Source: Sinonovacula constricta (taxonomy: Eukaryota; Mollusca; Bivalvia; Cardiida; Solecurtidae). From it: a DNA stretch of 64,000 nucleotides. Shown here in pieces: positions 43,560 through 56,760 of the stretch. The stretch lies in NCBI GenBank assembly GCA_007844125.1, contig CM017559.1:34521312-34585311 (forward strand), written 5' to 3'. The translations under genes were made by a program, and so were the position numbers. How positions within the stretch are numbered: the first letter of the stretch is position 1; every line of letters starts with the position of its first letter. Under the pieces are notes generated by a model. The model was given only the letters and a program-made list of their open reading frames with translations. It made no database searches and was not told where the DNA came from.

Positions 43560-46500
43560 AAGTAGGTGAAATTATTACAATTTCCAATCAATGTAACACT
43601 ACACTAATAGTTTATAATGCTTATAAAAGGTTTTATATAGTACCTCCAGCATGGAACGTGGGAGTATTTAGTGATTTGTCCTGCTTACATTGCAGATAAT
43701 AAAAATGCATGAGCCAATAATTTGAAAAAGTATGCAAAGTTTCATATTTAAACATGATGAAATCGGTTTAAAATTGGTGCAATTGTAAGAGACTGTCATA
43801 AGTAACTCGTAATAATGTAATATAGGAATCAACTTGAAGCAAATATTAACACTGACAATGCTCATTTGATATATTTCAAAAAGATGTACTAAAATTAACA
43901 ATTTGGAGTGATAAACTTTTTTGACATTGCCTGAAGTTGTAAGAAGTACTTTTTTGTCAGGTGTTTTCTATTATTTATTCACAAGACCTATTATCGTTTT
44001 TCATTCATATTATTCAAAGTTTCACCGCAATGTTTCACTAATGCAAAACCTCTGGTACAAGACTACCCTTTCAACGTTCTCATTTTGCTGGATCCGTAAT
44101 GGCTCGGCTTGGCCAATGAGTTTATATTTATACCGTAACATTAGGAAACATAGTCATTTGTCAAACGTCGGCTCGGGTCTGAAATGAATTATTTATCCGT
44201 CTTATTGCCAGGTCTCGAATAAAGTCTTGAGAAATGGTTGGAGTGACTTGGTTAGATCATGTAAACAAATCTACGATGTTTGATTTAGTGATTGCATCCA
44301 GGTCAGATGGATATAAATAGTAAAACACTTACGTGGGAATTCAAACGCCGGAAAAAGTTTGCATATATTTTTAAACAGGGATTTAATAACAGAATTAAAC
44401 AAAACAAAACGTCTCTAGGTAAATAATTCAACCAAAAAGGAAATAAATAGAATGATTTTCCTTACTGATATTAAATCTAGTGGAATTTGTATTCGTTCAA
44501 AATTGAAGTAAAAGGTGGTCACAGAGACAAATAGTCTCTAATTTCACAGGAAATGACTGGTAAATGCGCGTGATCAAAGAGTTCATTCTGATGGAGATTT
44601 TCCGATTGTGCGTGTAAGTGTAACTAATAAAGTAGTAGAACAGATAAATTGTAACAACACTAAGAGAAGGAGTATCGATCAAAGGGTATCATCTTGTCCA
44701 AATTGACGAAAGCAATACACACATTCATCCAGCTTCTACCCAAGTCATCCCTGCCATTACAACTACGCGAGAGTATCGAAAGACTGTACAGGAGCAAATA
44801 TGTGGGGTAACATATGGAATAACGAGTGAAAATTGATAATGGGAAGTAGTGTCCATGATAAGCAGGATTTGGCCTTATCTGTATTTGTTTATTTTGTTTG
44901 TAAAAACTTTACATCAAATAACCACTCTAACCGGGTTTCTCTATGCATACATAAAAATAAAGATTCATCCTCGTCTTAATTAATAAATTCTAACGTTTGT
45001 AAATGCTTTTCATTGATTCGTTGTGAATTTTCTTTTAAGTTCTTATTTGCTTTTTTTCGAAGTATTTTTTCTTTATTTGTTTAATTATGCTCATCAGATA
45101 CACATCATCTTTCTGTATTGGGTTTGACAAAAAGAAACAAAATAAATACTCTATTTAAATCCTCATTAATTCAAAGCAAATTTAAATTCATTTGCAGCAT
45201 CGATGTGAATTAAGGATTAATTGCTATACAGGAGACAACAAACAGATTAAACGTACTCTTTGACGGCTAAGGTCACCAGACTGCATCAAACTTGTTGTCA
45301 AATTTATGGAAACAATTTAACCAAGTGAATGAAAGTTGAATTAGCTGACATGTCAGACTTTAAACTTGTTTAAACAAATGGGGCTGACGCGTGTTTATAG
45401 TTTGTCTATACTGTTTACATTACTGACACTGAATTTAGATTGCTCGTGTGTGAAGCTATAAAATTGTGACTGCATTTTTCTTTGTCAAAGAGACTTTACA
45501 GAGATTTTATTTCCCACTCTTTTGGAGAAGTTTTTCTTGTTATTTTTCTGTTTTTGAAATACTTTGCAGAGACCATTTATGATAATTATAGCAACATCCA
45601 GCTTTTTGATGGAGGAAGACCCCAGACACATGCGCACCGCAAGTCAGCTGGAAGACCTTTTCACATTAAGTCCTTCGCCCCGAACGGGACTCGATCCCAT
45701 ACGGTGAGAGGCTAAGCTGTCAGAGGAGTTACAAATCGGCGGCTCTATCACTACGCCACGGGCGCCCCACGTAGTTTTCATATGTTGACATGAATGCATT
45801 CTGAAGTGGTATCACTGTACTGGGAAGTACTAATGGCAATATATGACATAGTGGTCTTTTGTTTTCTATACTGATGACTATGGTTGCATTGATCATGAAA
45901 CTAATAGTGCGAAATGGTAGCGGCATAAAACATTCGATACTTTGTTGGAATTAATTTACTGTTGTTGATGATGGTATTTTGTTAGTATGGTTGTAGCACG
46001 CAATGGCGACCGTGATGGCTCCGTGTGGTGTTTAAATGCACATTGGGAACCGTATTTACTAGTTCTCGTGTTAGTTTTGGTGATCACGTGATTTTGGATA
46101 TGACTGGAATGGTGTTCTTGTTGTTATATCAATTTAAGGTAAATCCTGTACATCGACTTTAAGTATTCTAAATACTGTAGCAGAAAGATGGCAGCTTGAC
46201 TAAAATGAATTTGAAGCAATTAAGTCACATGTATAACAATGTTTATCTCATAAATAACTAAAGGGAATATAAAGAAAAAGTAGATATACTAATTTACTGG
46301 GCCCTTTTATAGTGCTAACCTTGAACAATTCACTCAACAAGACATAAAAGACATACGGAAATTCATGTTAAAATGCTTTTGTAGCAGTTACATCAACATT
46401 GAATGTAATTTATGCTTTTGCATTACAAAATAACGTTAAAAATACAAGAAATGAACCAAAAAGTAAATGGCAAAGTCTGGGTCTTGAAAATTACCATTAA

Positions 46501-46740
46501 ATGAAACTTAGTTTGCAAAGATGAGGAATGGTTCTAGGGTTGTGTTTATTCAATTGTAAGACAGATAGCTGAATTGATATACAAGGCAAATAGGCTTGGT
46601 TTAGAACGAAGGAACGGTAGTGAAATTGTCGTACATTAGGTTCAGTTCGCAAACTGTAATATATTTCTTTAGCATGTAAACATACCGTTTTCGCTGCGGT
46701 ATTTCGAGTAAAAATTCTTGTTATTTATAGTCATCATTGA
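43560..46740 (+). repeat. tandem segmental duplication, unit B
   Basis: Partner of 40070-42960 in the same orientation. It differs by point changes, small indels and an inserted SINE (45578-45768) with adjoining sequence that unit A lacks. Confidence 0.85.
45578..45768 (-). mobile_element. tRNA-derived SINE (family 1), full length
   Basis: Minus-strand head GGGGCGCCCGTGGCGTAGTG (A box), B box ATGGGATCGAGTCCCGTTC, tail with agctgacttgcggtgcgc, gtctggggtcttcctcc and gatgttgctataattatcat. It is absent from the matching place in unit A, so it inserted after the duplication. Confidence 0.85.
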
Positions 46741-47104
46741 ATAAAAAATCAGATAAAATTAAAATTCCGTTTGTAGGTAAAAACCTTAATGTCAAAAAAC
46801 ATTTTGTAAAATTGCGTGAACATTATAAAGAAATAATACCTTTGAGTCCTATGAGCGTTGCAAATATACCAAGATTTGAAAAGGTACAGGTCTAAGGTAT
46901 TCACATGCAAGTCAAATGTAAAAGTAAGTAAAATATGTGATGCGTTATTAAACAAAACAACAACAACAAAAAAAAAACAAATCCAACAGTTACAATGAAA
47001 GCATGATAAAGTCCCATGAGCCTTGCAACTCATACCAAAATATAACAAGATAAATGTATTCAAACGCAAGCCAAATGTAAAAGTAAGAACAAATCTGTGA
47101 TGAG

Positions 47105-47560
47105 TCATTAAGCAAAAATAGCAGACCCAGCGCTTGCCGCCTTGGAACAAAGGGACCATCTGGGGTGCTTAAACCGGTTTTACAGAGCTATAACATCGCA
47201 CTCTTGGTTCTCAAATGCAAGCAATGAAATGAAAACTGATCAGTATGAATAAAAATATCCAAGCGTCGACATTTTCTTAGATAAGTTAGGACATCATTAT
47301 AAGAAAGTTTTGACGAAAATGCAAAATAATGTCCAAATGGTATTAAGAAAAGAAAAAAGTATTTTTTCTGTTAGAAGAACTACTCAATACTGTTGATTGT
47401 AAATTAAATTGATTTTTTTTTAATCAAGAAAAAAATGACCAGAGAAGGAGTGAAAATACCTATCATGTTCTCGCTAGGTCGCATAGAATATAACAAGAAA
47501 TTAATGCGAAGCACCAAAGGCGACGCAAAAAGTGGAAGAGGTAGAGATTAAAGCAATATG
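47105..47560 (+). repeat. dispersed repeat (copy 2 of 3)
   Basis: Related to 7200-7660 and 55490-55660: ggtgcttaaaccggtttta, caaatgcaagcaatga, tttaatcaagaaaaaaatga and ccagagaaggagtg. Confidence 0.5.
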
Positions 47561-48805
47561 GGAGCAAGTAACAAAGACACTTGGAAAGTCATGGTTTTTG
47601 TTTAAAAGTTTTTAGCATACTATAAATATCAAGAAAAGGTATGTAGCACTTATATTCATGAGACCATACAATGGTTTAAAACAAAGATTAAAAAGCAAAA
47701 TCCGACACCATTTAATAGGTTTTCTAAGATGTAACATATGCAGATATTACATGTGTAGAAATAAAGTTGCAAAATAATTATAATCAACTATAAAACTTAA
47801 GTGTACATGCAGAAATCGCACATGTGCATCAGCGTCACATTACAGAAATAAGTATTGTTTAAATAGTATTTTTCTCGAACGTAGTATGATTTTTCTTTTT
47901 GTTTTCTCAGTATCTTATTGTTTATTTATAGAGTTATTTTGAAAGTTACTGACGCACACAAATAAAAACTAGAACGCCGTTTACCGAATTATGATCCGTA
48001 TTTTACCAGGTTTAGACAGTCCGCAAAACAAACTTTCTCCATGTGCGAATTTCAGTGAGCATACCATATAGAGGCGTCGCGCCCCAAGCGCGTCGCCAAT
48101 AAGTAAAAACTAGGGTCATGGCAAAACAGCTGATTAACACAAAGTTTAAAGAAGAAATAAGCATGAAATAAAAAATATGTCGATTTCAATATACGATCGA
48201 CAAATGCCCACGATATCACTATACAAAATTCGATCCTTCATTACAAAGCTTTTATTTAAGAACTTCAGAGCCTGAACTTGCCTTAATCTTCTTGAATAAA
48301 AGATGTTGCATTCCTTACAGATATATTGAGATAACTAAACTGTTTAGAATTTTTAATTTTCAAACTGTCAAAAACAATTATGAGCAAATGTCATTCAAAA
48401 ATAGCGCATGCTTGGAGGAATATGTGTATAATAAAGTCATTATTATAGTTTCATTGCCTGAATACCAACACTGTGTGCTTACTAGTTATTTTGACAAACC
48501 AGTTACCCTAAACTAAATATTATCATTTTGGTTGAGTAAAAAGTCGATGAAATGACATTGGCGTACAGCAATTATGAATAAATGTATCGATTATGAAAAC
48601 ATTTACATATCTTGCTAGTTTTAGTTGAGCTTAACATTGTAACCTGTGCCGATTGTTAAGCCATTGTACAAATGTAAAGAATGTGGCTATCTTGCAACAA
48701 GGATAGAAAATTTACGGCGACTCCGTATGCCGGGGTTCATTGTGTGTGTGTTTAATACGGATACTGCTGCTCGAATCAAACACTGAATTTTAAAAGTTTT
48801 AATAA
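47561..48805. other. AT-rich stretch with nothing recognised
   Basis: No exon-like segment, RNA gene or strong repeat seen. Confidence 0.4.
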
Positions 48806-48975
48806 ATATGTAATTGGTCTAACTTATAAATAATTTACCAGTCTATCTTATAAATATTAAACTTGTCTACCTTGTGAAAACTTGACTGGCCTAATTTATG
48901 AATATATCACTGGTCTAACCTATGAATGCTTAACTGGACTACCTTTTGAACACTTTACTGGTATACCTTTATTGC
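48806..48975 (+). repeat. ~30-bp degenerate tandem repeat, about 6 copies
   Basis: Variants of ggtctaacttataaataatt, such as gtctaccttgtgaaaacttg and ggtctaacctatgaatgctt, recur at roughly 30-bp steps. Confidence 0.7.
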
Positions 48976-49584
48976 AACTTTAGTACAATATGTACGAGCC
49001 ATGTCCTGTGATTTTATGTTTAAGCTTAAATTTATAGATATTAAGTTGTTTGTGTAGTGTTAATATGGGGTTTTGCCATATCAAAATGTACTAAATGTAT
49101 ACATTTGCAGCAATTGCAAACATTTCACGCACAATTTTTTTTTTCAATCACTAGATTACCTCAACTAAAAAAAACTCAAATCGTTTATTATTTTCAATTA
49201 CTATAATAGAGATAAGTGACGTCATACGGCATTTCGTCAATCTAAGCAATCAAATGCAGTTTGACAATAGCTCTACAACATAACGTCGGGTAAAATTAAA
49301 AGTTAATTTATATCCTCGAATGTTTTAACAAAATACACATAGACGAGATATAACACACACAAAGAAAAACAAACAGCTATCGCTTTGGATCAGTCAATCG
49401 GCAAAAAGGCCAACTGTTATGCTAGAACCTGGTTTGTTGACCGATCCAAGCTCGCACTTCCTGAAGGTTTTTCTCACAAACAAACAGTGAAAATAAAAAT
49501 AATACCCCATGAAAGTGAAACAACTAACAGTAATCACCTGCATCTGGAGATAAGGATAAAACTGATATTAGAATTCGCCCTACA

Positions 49585-49945
49585 TTTGTAGCCAATCAGA
49601 AGCTATGAAAATTCAAATTCCTCAGTGATTTATCTCAATAGAACTCCTTTCTTTTTTCTATTTACAATGAACAAAATAGATCGATCTATTTTACTAAATG
49701 GTTTTATTTTCAACTGAACATTCTGGATGGACTCCTCCCCTTGTGACGACAAGTTTGGACACGTCAAGACGACTGACAGTTTGATTGACATTTTTATGGG
49801 GCGGATTACATGTCATTTTGGTAGAACAGGAAGAAGTGAGGCGGGGACTTCTAAGTCGGATAGAATCTATAAGGACGTTTCCATAAAAAATAGAAGCATG
49901 CACTCGTTGTGCTCGTTTCGGCTTCTGTTAGACTCTATCCTATAC
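49585..49945 (+). repeat. dispersed repeat block T, copy 2
   Basis: Matches 35535-35875 (gccaatcagaagctatgaaa, gtgacgacaagtttgg, ttatggggcggattacatgt, gtgaggcggggacttctaag, tagaagcatgcactcg). The terminal hairpin is shorter here than in copy 1. Confidence 0.7.
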
Positions 49946-51070
49946 AAAGAAAATTATATATAAACAAAATTACACTTATTATAACAAGTGTTGCTAAGTA
50001 AACAAAGGCTATGTTACATCTCAAGCACAGTTTAGTGATACATGTACTTTTATGTTTATAAAATCAAAGAAGCAGACATGGAATGCTAATTATTTAATAG
50101 ATAAATTTTAAATATTAATAATCAATTAATATTATTTTTACATCTAAAATAACAAGTATTTATTCATATTATTTATTTATCCATAGTAACAAGTTTTAAA
50201 CAAAGTACTTTCTTTTGTGGTTGAGAACGTATTTATTTGATAAAAAACTCAAGTTTACGACATTCATTTAGAACAAAAAGAGTTCCTATTATAAAAATTG
50301 AGCACTCTTTAACCTTCCTTATTTTCAGTGCTCTTTTTTATATTTTGATTTTTTCCGAAGGTTTCACCAGATATGTCTATGGCAATATACCTAAAAAATC
50401 CTAAAACATAAAAAAGCTAAAATCAACTTGTCTTATATAGCATTTTGTTGCTGTTGTTGTCGTATGTGATCAGTTCTTTGTTCTAACATTTTCGAAAATA
50501 TCTGCGCAATGCATGTCCTTTGCAACTAGATTGTTAGATGAAACCATCTTTGTTTATAAACATAATTATTGATTTGAAACAACCTTAGATTATGTAAACT
50601 AAAGCTATTTTTACTCGGAGACACAGTTTGGTGATACTTGTGTTTGAGTCAGTTAAAGGCTTCAAATGCCAAAATTTAAAAAGAAATACGTGGGAACGTT
50701 CATTTTTTTCCCTGCTGTCCTGCGTAAATGTGCAGGATAAAGCCTTGCCGGATAAACTTAGTGATATCCAGTCAATAGGTCACGTGACCAAACCACGCGT
50801 ATGAATACACTGTTGACATAAGGTCATGATCACACGCTCTTAATGAAACGTGTAATTAATGCTTTTTCGCCGATTTATGTAATCATTCATGGAATTTTTT
50901 AAACATGTATATATATTGACACGGAGATGAAAAAAATGAAAAAAGGAAGGGAGGTTCATGTCTGAATAAAGAAGGAGTAAAGCGGCTATTGTTTTTCCGT
51001 TATTGTTTCTTCAATCTTCCTGGTTTGTTTACAGATTTCCTATTTTTATTTTTTTTATTTTTTTTTTTCA

Positions 51071-51230
51071 TATAAAAGATAAAAAGCAGGACTAATACAT
51101 GGTTGGTTCCGAGAATAAGAAAGTTTATCTGATTCGCTTCGAAGCTAAAACTCGCCAAGATATTCGCTTCTCCCTCACCAGATAAACTTTCTAATTCTCG
51201 GCACCAGCCATGTAGTCTTTATATCTTTTA
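51071..51230. repeat. 160-bp foldback (inverted repeat) element
   Basis: The left arm (tataaaagataaaaagcagg then catggttggttccgagaata, agaaagtttatctg) pairs with the right arm (cagataaactttctaattct, cggcaccagccatgtagtct, ttatatcttt). Arms are about 55-60 bp around a ~40-bp centre. Confidence 0.85.
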
Positions 51231-52024
51231 CATATTTGCGCATTTTTAAGAATAGCGATTTACGGATAACACAAGTACAGAATACACACAGGAATCATGC
51301 CATATGTTGAGGAGACACATTTGCCCATCTTAATAAAGTGAAAAGTACAACAAAGCTGTTATAAATAGTAATAGCCCAGAATTCTTGGACTCGACTGCTT
51401 CAGCAATAACTGTAAGAGATCATGGATCGTCGATGCAATGGCAGGAGAAAACAAATCAAGACTGGGAGAAATAGCATAACGAGCAAAATTACAGCATTTT
51501 CTGACCAAAGATGCGGAATAATTCTCGGGATTATTATTTCCTTAGCTAGCGTTGATTTACATATTTTAGGCTAATGGAAATTGTAGTCCTTAGACTTTGG
51601 ATATTTCTTGATACATATAATTGCTAATCTAAGACTTACTTTGAAAATGTTCCTTGTGTGGCTCTGTATCAAGATTGCTCAAGGAATTTTAATCCGTCAA
51701 AAACATAACCACCACGGTCGTAGCCATTTCCAAAATATAGGTTTATGGAAAAACTTTAAAAAAATCTTGTCAATTGGGGGATTTTACTGTAAAGGTTTAA
51801 AAATGGTTGTTGTTTGTCATTTTGATAATTGCTTGTAGTTGCATTTAGCAATTTTACCAAATTAGCATTCGCTTTTCTTTACTGTGTCGAGGATTGGAAT
51901 AAAAACGCGCTACTCTGACCGCAAGAATATATGCACATTCGTTTCTTATGTAAAATTTTGAAAAGAAAGTATTGTTTGTCATTGTGAAAAAGAAATATTT
52001 AGTAATTTTACCAAATTAACTTTC

Positions 52025-52265
52025 GCCTTTTTGTACTGGGTTTGACGCGACCAAGCGCATTAACGCTACTGTAACCATATGATTAATTGAAGGTAAATTT
52101 AAATTTACTGGCTGCATCGTTTGAATATTAATGTCAATGCAAGAGGCAGCGAAGCATCTGTAACAAGATCCTTCACGGCGTTAGTCGCCAGATCACATAA
52201 AACTGTATCAGAATTCTTGTTTTCCCAAAGGACATCGTCAATTGAAAAAAGACTGGCGTGTCAGT
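52025..52265 (+). repeat. dispersed repeat R (half 1)
   Basis: gggtttgacgcgaccaagcg, aaatttactggctgcatcg, tgcaagaggcagcgaagcat, gttagtcgccagatcacata. Confidence 0.6.
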
Positions 52266-52919
52266 ATTATGTGTAAAGTTAAAAAATACAGCCATATTAA
52301 TATTTCACTTTCTGCATTTTTTATATGTTATGCCTTACATTTCTTAAGTTTGTGTCTTTCTTTACAGGGCCTAAATGACGAAATTATCTCTCACACTGTT
52401 AGCTCTGGGTATACAGCAATATAAATCAAATGCCTATACAATCACTAAAATCACTTACTGATTACTACTTATTGGCAAAGGCTGGGCAAAATTTGTGCTT
52501 CCCACACTAGGTTCGACAATGCTTATAACTTATTTTTCCATTAATCCTACTATTTAGCTTCGAATATTTTAATTTGCTATGTTATAAAAAGTCAATTTCT
52601 TTTAAGCTTTAAAAATAACCGCTCCTCAAAAGCACCGCATCACAAGTTACAAGGAAAAACTAGTAAAAGCCGATTCTTTGATTATCATTAACATTCGAAA
52701 GAAAAAAAAGAATTACGACAAATATTTAAATCCGAATTACCTCTTTACAAAGGCAAACAGTGTAAATAAAATGACAAAATACAAAAAGAATAAAGCAGTT
52801 ACCACCTTATCAGTTTTAACTCCCGATGCAGCTGCATAATGCTGGTTATCTTACTTTGATAGGATATGTTTATGTACACCGTAAGAAATCGAAAAACCTT
52901 TAAGAAGTACGAGTTTGAC

Positions 52920-53136
52920 GCGCTCCACAAACCGGTTTAAGTACCCCAGTCGATCCTTTTGCCGACTGACCATTCCCAGGCGGTAACTGCTGGTCTTTCT
53001 TTTTGTGTGTTATATCTCGTCACTGTGTGTTTTGTGGTAATTCTTGTATGACCTTTTCCTATTTTCTTAATAGAACGGTCAGTCGGCAAAAGGACCGAAT
53101 GCGGTGCTTAAAGCTGGTTTATGGGGCGCTCCAACA
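52920..53136. repeat. 217-bp inverted-repeat element
   Basis: The left arm (gcgctccacaaaccggttta, ccttttgccgactgaccatt) and right arm (aacggtcagtcggcaaaagg, ctggtttatggggcgctcc) are reverse complements over about 55 bp. Related single arms lie at 49395-49500 and 47135-47185. Confidence 0.8.
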
Positions 53137-53300
53137 TTGCACTTCATTAAGGTATTTTCAACAAACAAACAGTGTAAATATAAATACCAAAGTTAGACAT
53201 CTAACAGTAAGATATTTTGATCAAGATCCAGAACAGAAGAAATTCCGCCACGTACAACTAAAATATATAACAACTAAACTTGTTGGTTCCAGTTACATTT

Positions 53301-53360
53301 AGACCGTCAAATTGGGTCTTTAGACAGTCAAATTGTGTCTTCAGACCGTCAAATTAAGTT
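53301..53360 (+). repeat. short 21-bp tandem repeat, about 3 copies
   Basis: agaccgtcaaattgggtctt, agacagtcaaattgtgtctt, agaccgtcaaattaagtt. Confidence 0.8.
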
Positions 53361-53879
53361 CAATAGCCGCACCAATTAGTCAGTAGAAATGGAGAAAGTA
53401 GCACCGCGATAAGCGTAGCAATACCGACGGTGTGTGTAATCAGGCACTCATGTTTTACAGTAAAGCGATTCAAGCTGCCATTAGCCAGGACAAGGTCCCT
53501 CGTTCTTTGAATGGATTGCTACCACTCAAGCTATAAGACATCACGAAATGTTGCTGCTAGGACTGGGTTAAACAAATCAGTGCTGGGCTTAATGAAACAA
53601 CGAACACAATAAATGCATTCTGCGACCAAATAAGCGGAATGAATCACGATAACTTTCACGACAAACGTTGATTTTGATGTGCGTCTTCGTAACGTTTGTT
53701 TTGGTTTTGACAAACATTATCTAAAACGGGCAATAGAAGAAAAGTAGTGATATGTAACTGCAAATCTGACACGTGCTGACATTCGAAGAACTGTTTACTA
53801 AAACAAAATAAACAATGTTTGAGACGCAGCAGAGCGATGTTTTGTTTAAAAATCTATAAGGTCGAATAAGAAAGTACGG

Positions 53880-53965
53880 TGTTTGTAAATGGTATGCAAG
53901 AGGCAAGAGACATCTGAACATCTTCCTTGACAGCTGTAGTCACCAGATTATTTTAAATCCATGTT
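53880..53965 (+). repeat. dispersed repeat R fragment
   Basis: gcaagaggcaagagacatct and gacagctgtagtcaccagat match the middle of half 1. Confidence 0.5.
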
Positions 53966-54161
53966 TAGGAATTTTGTGGAACTCTTTAAAGCGCAAAAGA
54001 TGACAGAAATAATCCGAGTGGAAAAACACACGGGACAAACTAGTACGTCTTGAATGTATAAAATGACATTTTAGTTATTAAATGTGAATAGTTAATGTAT
54101 AGTTGGTATAAATAAGCAATAAAATTACTTAATTGTCTAATGAGATTCATAATATATACTC

Positions 54162-54756
54162 GCCATCACTATTCTCGCGGCATCACTAGTCTCGCGGTTT
54201 TTTCGAAATGGTTGTTAGCTCCGTCTACCGTCTATCGAATACAGTAAACACTGTTGACCTATTTTACTTTACCTCTTCAAGACTGATTTTCCCGTGATGT
54301 CAACTTAGGTTGCATCTGCACTTATTCATTTTATTGTGTACACTGTCCTGAAGTGTGGAAATTTCTACTGAAGTGCTTTTCATGATATGTTTTGTTTTTA
54401 ATAGCAAATTGTTGACAATAAAATGATATTTTCAACTTTCTGACTTTTTATTGAAGAACTGTTACTTATTTACTGCTATGTAACCGTTATTATTAGCGAT
54501 TATTATAGCGTTATTATTGGGTAGTGTCCCTTGATTACCGCGGGAATAGTGATGACGTCATTTTATCAAATAGGACAACAGTCAACCTTTTTCACGCCTG
54601 ATTGCATGATAGGTGACCGGAACTTTTGAACTCATACTGTGTTTATTATGAATATAGGATGATACTTTTGGGAAAACACATTATACTGCCTGGTAAAACT
54701 TTAACTTATATCACATTTTTGAATCTCCATTTCAGTACCGCGAGAATAGGGATGGC
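54162..54756. mobile_element. 595-bp terminal-inverted-repeat element
   Basis: The left end GCCATCACTATTCTCGCGG (54162-54180) and the right end CCGCGAGAATAGGGATGGC (54738-54756) are inverted repeats with one mismatch in 19. A second degenerate copy follows the left end (catcactagtctcgcgg, to about 54197) and an internal copy lies near 54537-54556 (ttaccgcgggaatagtgatg). No coding capacity, so it would be non-autonomous. I saw no obvious target duplication. Confidence 0.75.
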
Positions 54757-54936
54757 AAGTCTAATTTGTCTGAACGAGCACAAGACAAAGGTATAGATAT
54801 GAAAGAAACAACTAAAGAAGAAAAAGATTAGAAATAACCGCAATGGAACGGCTAGACTGCAAAAGTGCCTAGTGACGTCGGTCATACTTCCATAGTCACG
54901 GAAGTATTCCAATTAAATTGAGAATTTAAATGGGTT

Positions 54937-55265
54937 CAAAATTATGCCAAATTTAAGCCACAATGGACACAGGTCTTGTATAAAATAGTTTACAAAAATA
55001 CTACCAGAAACCACAAAAAATGTGAAATTTACCATTTTCTTGAGGAGCAGGAGGAAAACCATCTATCCTACCATCTCTCCCTACCATCTCCTCTTTTTCT
55101 ATTAAAGTGTAAAATTGTGTCAAATTTGAAGCCTCTGTAGACACATGCTGTGCGTAAATTAATTTTAAAACTGCTACCAGAAGACGCAAAATAAATATGA
55201 AATTCAACATTTTCTCGAAAAGCAAAAGTGGCGCGCCTCTCCCCTGCCTTACCCCTATAACACTG
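54937..55265 (+). repeat. 174-bp tandem duplication (2 copies)
   Basis: aaaattatgccaaatttaag at 54937 and aaaattgtgtcaaatttgaa at 55111 begin similar units; both continue with actaccagaaac/actgctaccagaag and tgaaatt-accattttct. Confidence 0.65.
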
Positions 55266-55489
55266 TAATTTCAATCACTTCAAGCCCAGTATTAGTCAGG
55301 ATTTCAATGTTTGCAGCAAAGATACACGCGAAAATCGATGTAAATTGTAAAAGTATTTCAATCCGTTGACATGAAATTATTTGAAACTCTTTAACATTTA
55401 GGAATCTTCTTCGCACTCTCAAGACTGTATTGTTTAATAACATGAAATAATTTCACACAATATTAATAACATGAACAGTTATTGACTGA

Positions 55490-55660
55490 AAATGTTTTAT
55501 TACACAAAACTGTTGACAGTAAATTCATTTTTTAATCAAGAAAAAATGACCGGAAAATTTCAATGATTTTAGCATCCTGTTCGTATGTAGATGGAATTGA
55601 TGAACCAAGGTCCAAAGTTTCAAAGAAAAAAACACGTAACAATCCTTATAGGATGGCTTA
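55490..55660 (+). repeat. dispersed repeat (copy 3 of 3)
   Basis: Keeps ttttaatcaagaaaaaatga, the ggaattgatgaaccaaggt segment and gcatcctgttcgtatgta. Confidence 0.45.
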
Positions 55661-56031
55661 AATGATAATAAGTCAGAAGCTGTGTAGTTAATTTAAGCTT
55701 ATGTATGGAATCTATGTTACCTATCTACTTGTACAATTAACATGTACAGATTCGTGTGAATTCTCATCAAGTTTAAGTGATCGCTGAGACTTACTGGGTG
55801 CAGCTAAGAAAAAAAGAAATCCAGCGAATTCAGGTTCTAGACCAACTGTGAAAGAAACTGCGTTTGTCTGTTTTATTTTATTATATCATAACCTGACATG
55901 AGCAAGCAGGCATTCCATAATGACATAAAATATTTCGAAAGAGTTCATTTATGATAAGTGGAACAAAACAAGTTAAAAGCAACATCATTATTGCATACGC
56001 CTTTGTTCCCCCTATTAAGGGGTTCTGGATA

Positions 56032-56062
56032 GGGGGGGGGGGAGGGGGGGGGGGGAGGGGGG
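56032..56062 (+). repeat. G-rich tract
   Basis: Runs of 11, 12 and 6 G separated by single A; a potential G-quadruplex former. Confidence 0.9.
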
Positions 56063-56554
56063 ACCGACCACACCATCAATCACTGAATGAGTAACAACAG
56101 ATCCTAGCTACGACCCTGATTTTATAAAAAATACCAAAAAAAAAATAAATAAGTCTCTTAGGAGCTTATGTTATTTGCTGAAATCTGCCGACTAAAAATA
56201 AATGCTATCCTATGCTATTCACAAGTCCCCATATCGAAGAACCCAAACAATTTGGAACTTAGAACCTAGAATGTTCGACAGAAAAGCCAAAACACATCTG
56301 TGACAGGTACTTTAATTGCACAAATCGATTTGATTTATATATGCAGATCAATAAACGATTTTAATAAAAAAAATGAGGGGGGTAGCTTCTGCTGTTAAAC
56401 TGTGCTTTATACTGAATTTAATAAGTGAATTAGAAAAAATATACCGTAAACAAATAAATGTTGAAATTCTTTTCAGCAGTTTCAATTCGTATGTCTACGC
56501 TGTGTTCAGCATACAAAACACACTTCTTTGTCAATAGATGGTCATTGAATGTGA

Positions 56555-56760
56555 ATAATGTCGTATATATTTATATTGCAAAATAATTAACAATGCAATT
56601 TTTTTATCAAAATAAATAGTTAAGATTGGGTATTGACAATTACCATTGAAAACAATTTCGCTGGGAATGAAAAGAAACGAGTTAAGTGTTTGTGTCATTT
56701 TTGACAGGTAAAATTTTAAGTTGCACGGCGTTAATGGTTTGCATTTGATAGTCGATTTAT
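56555..56760 (+). repeat. dispersed repeat R (half 2)
   Basis: attgcaaaataattaacaat, aaaataaatagttaagattg, ggtattgacaattaccattg. Confidence 0.5.
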
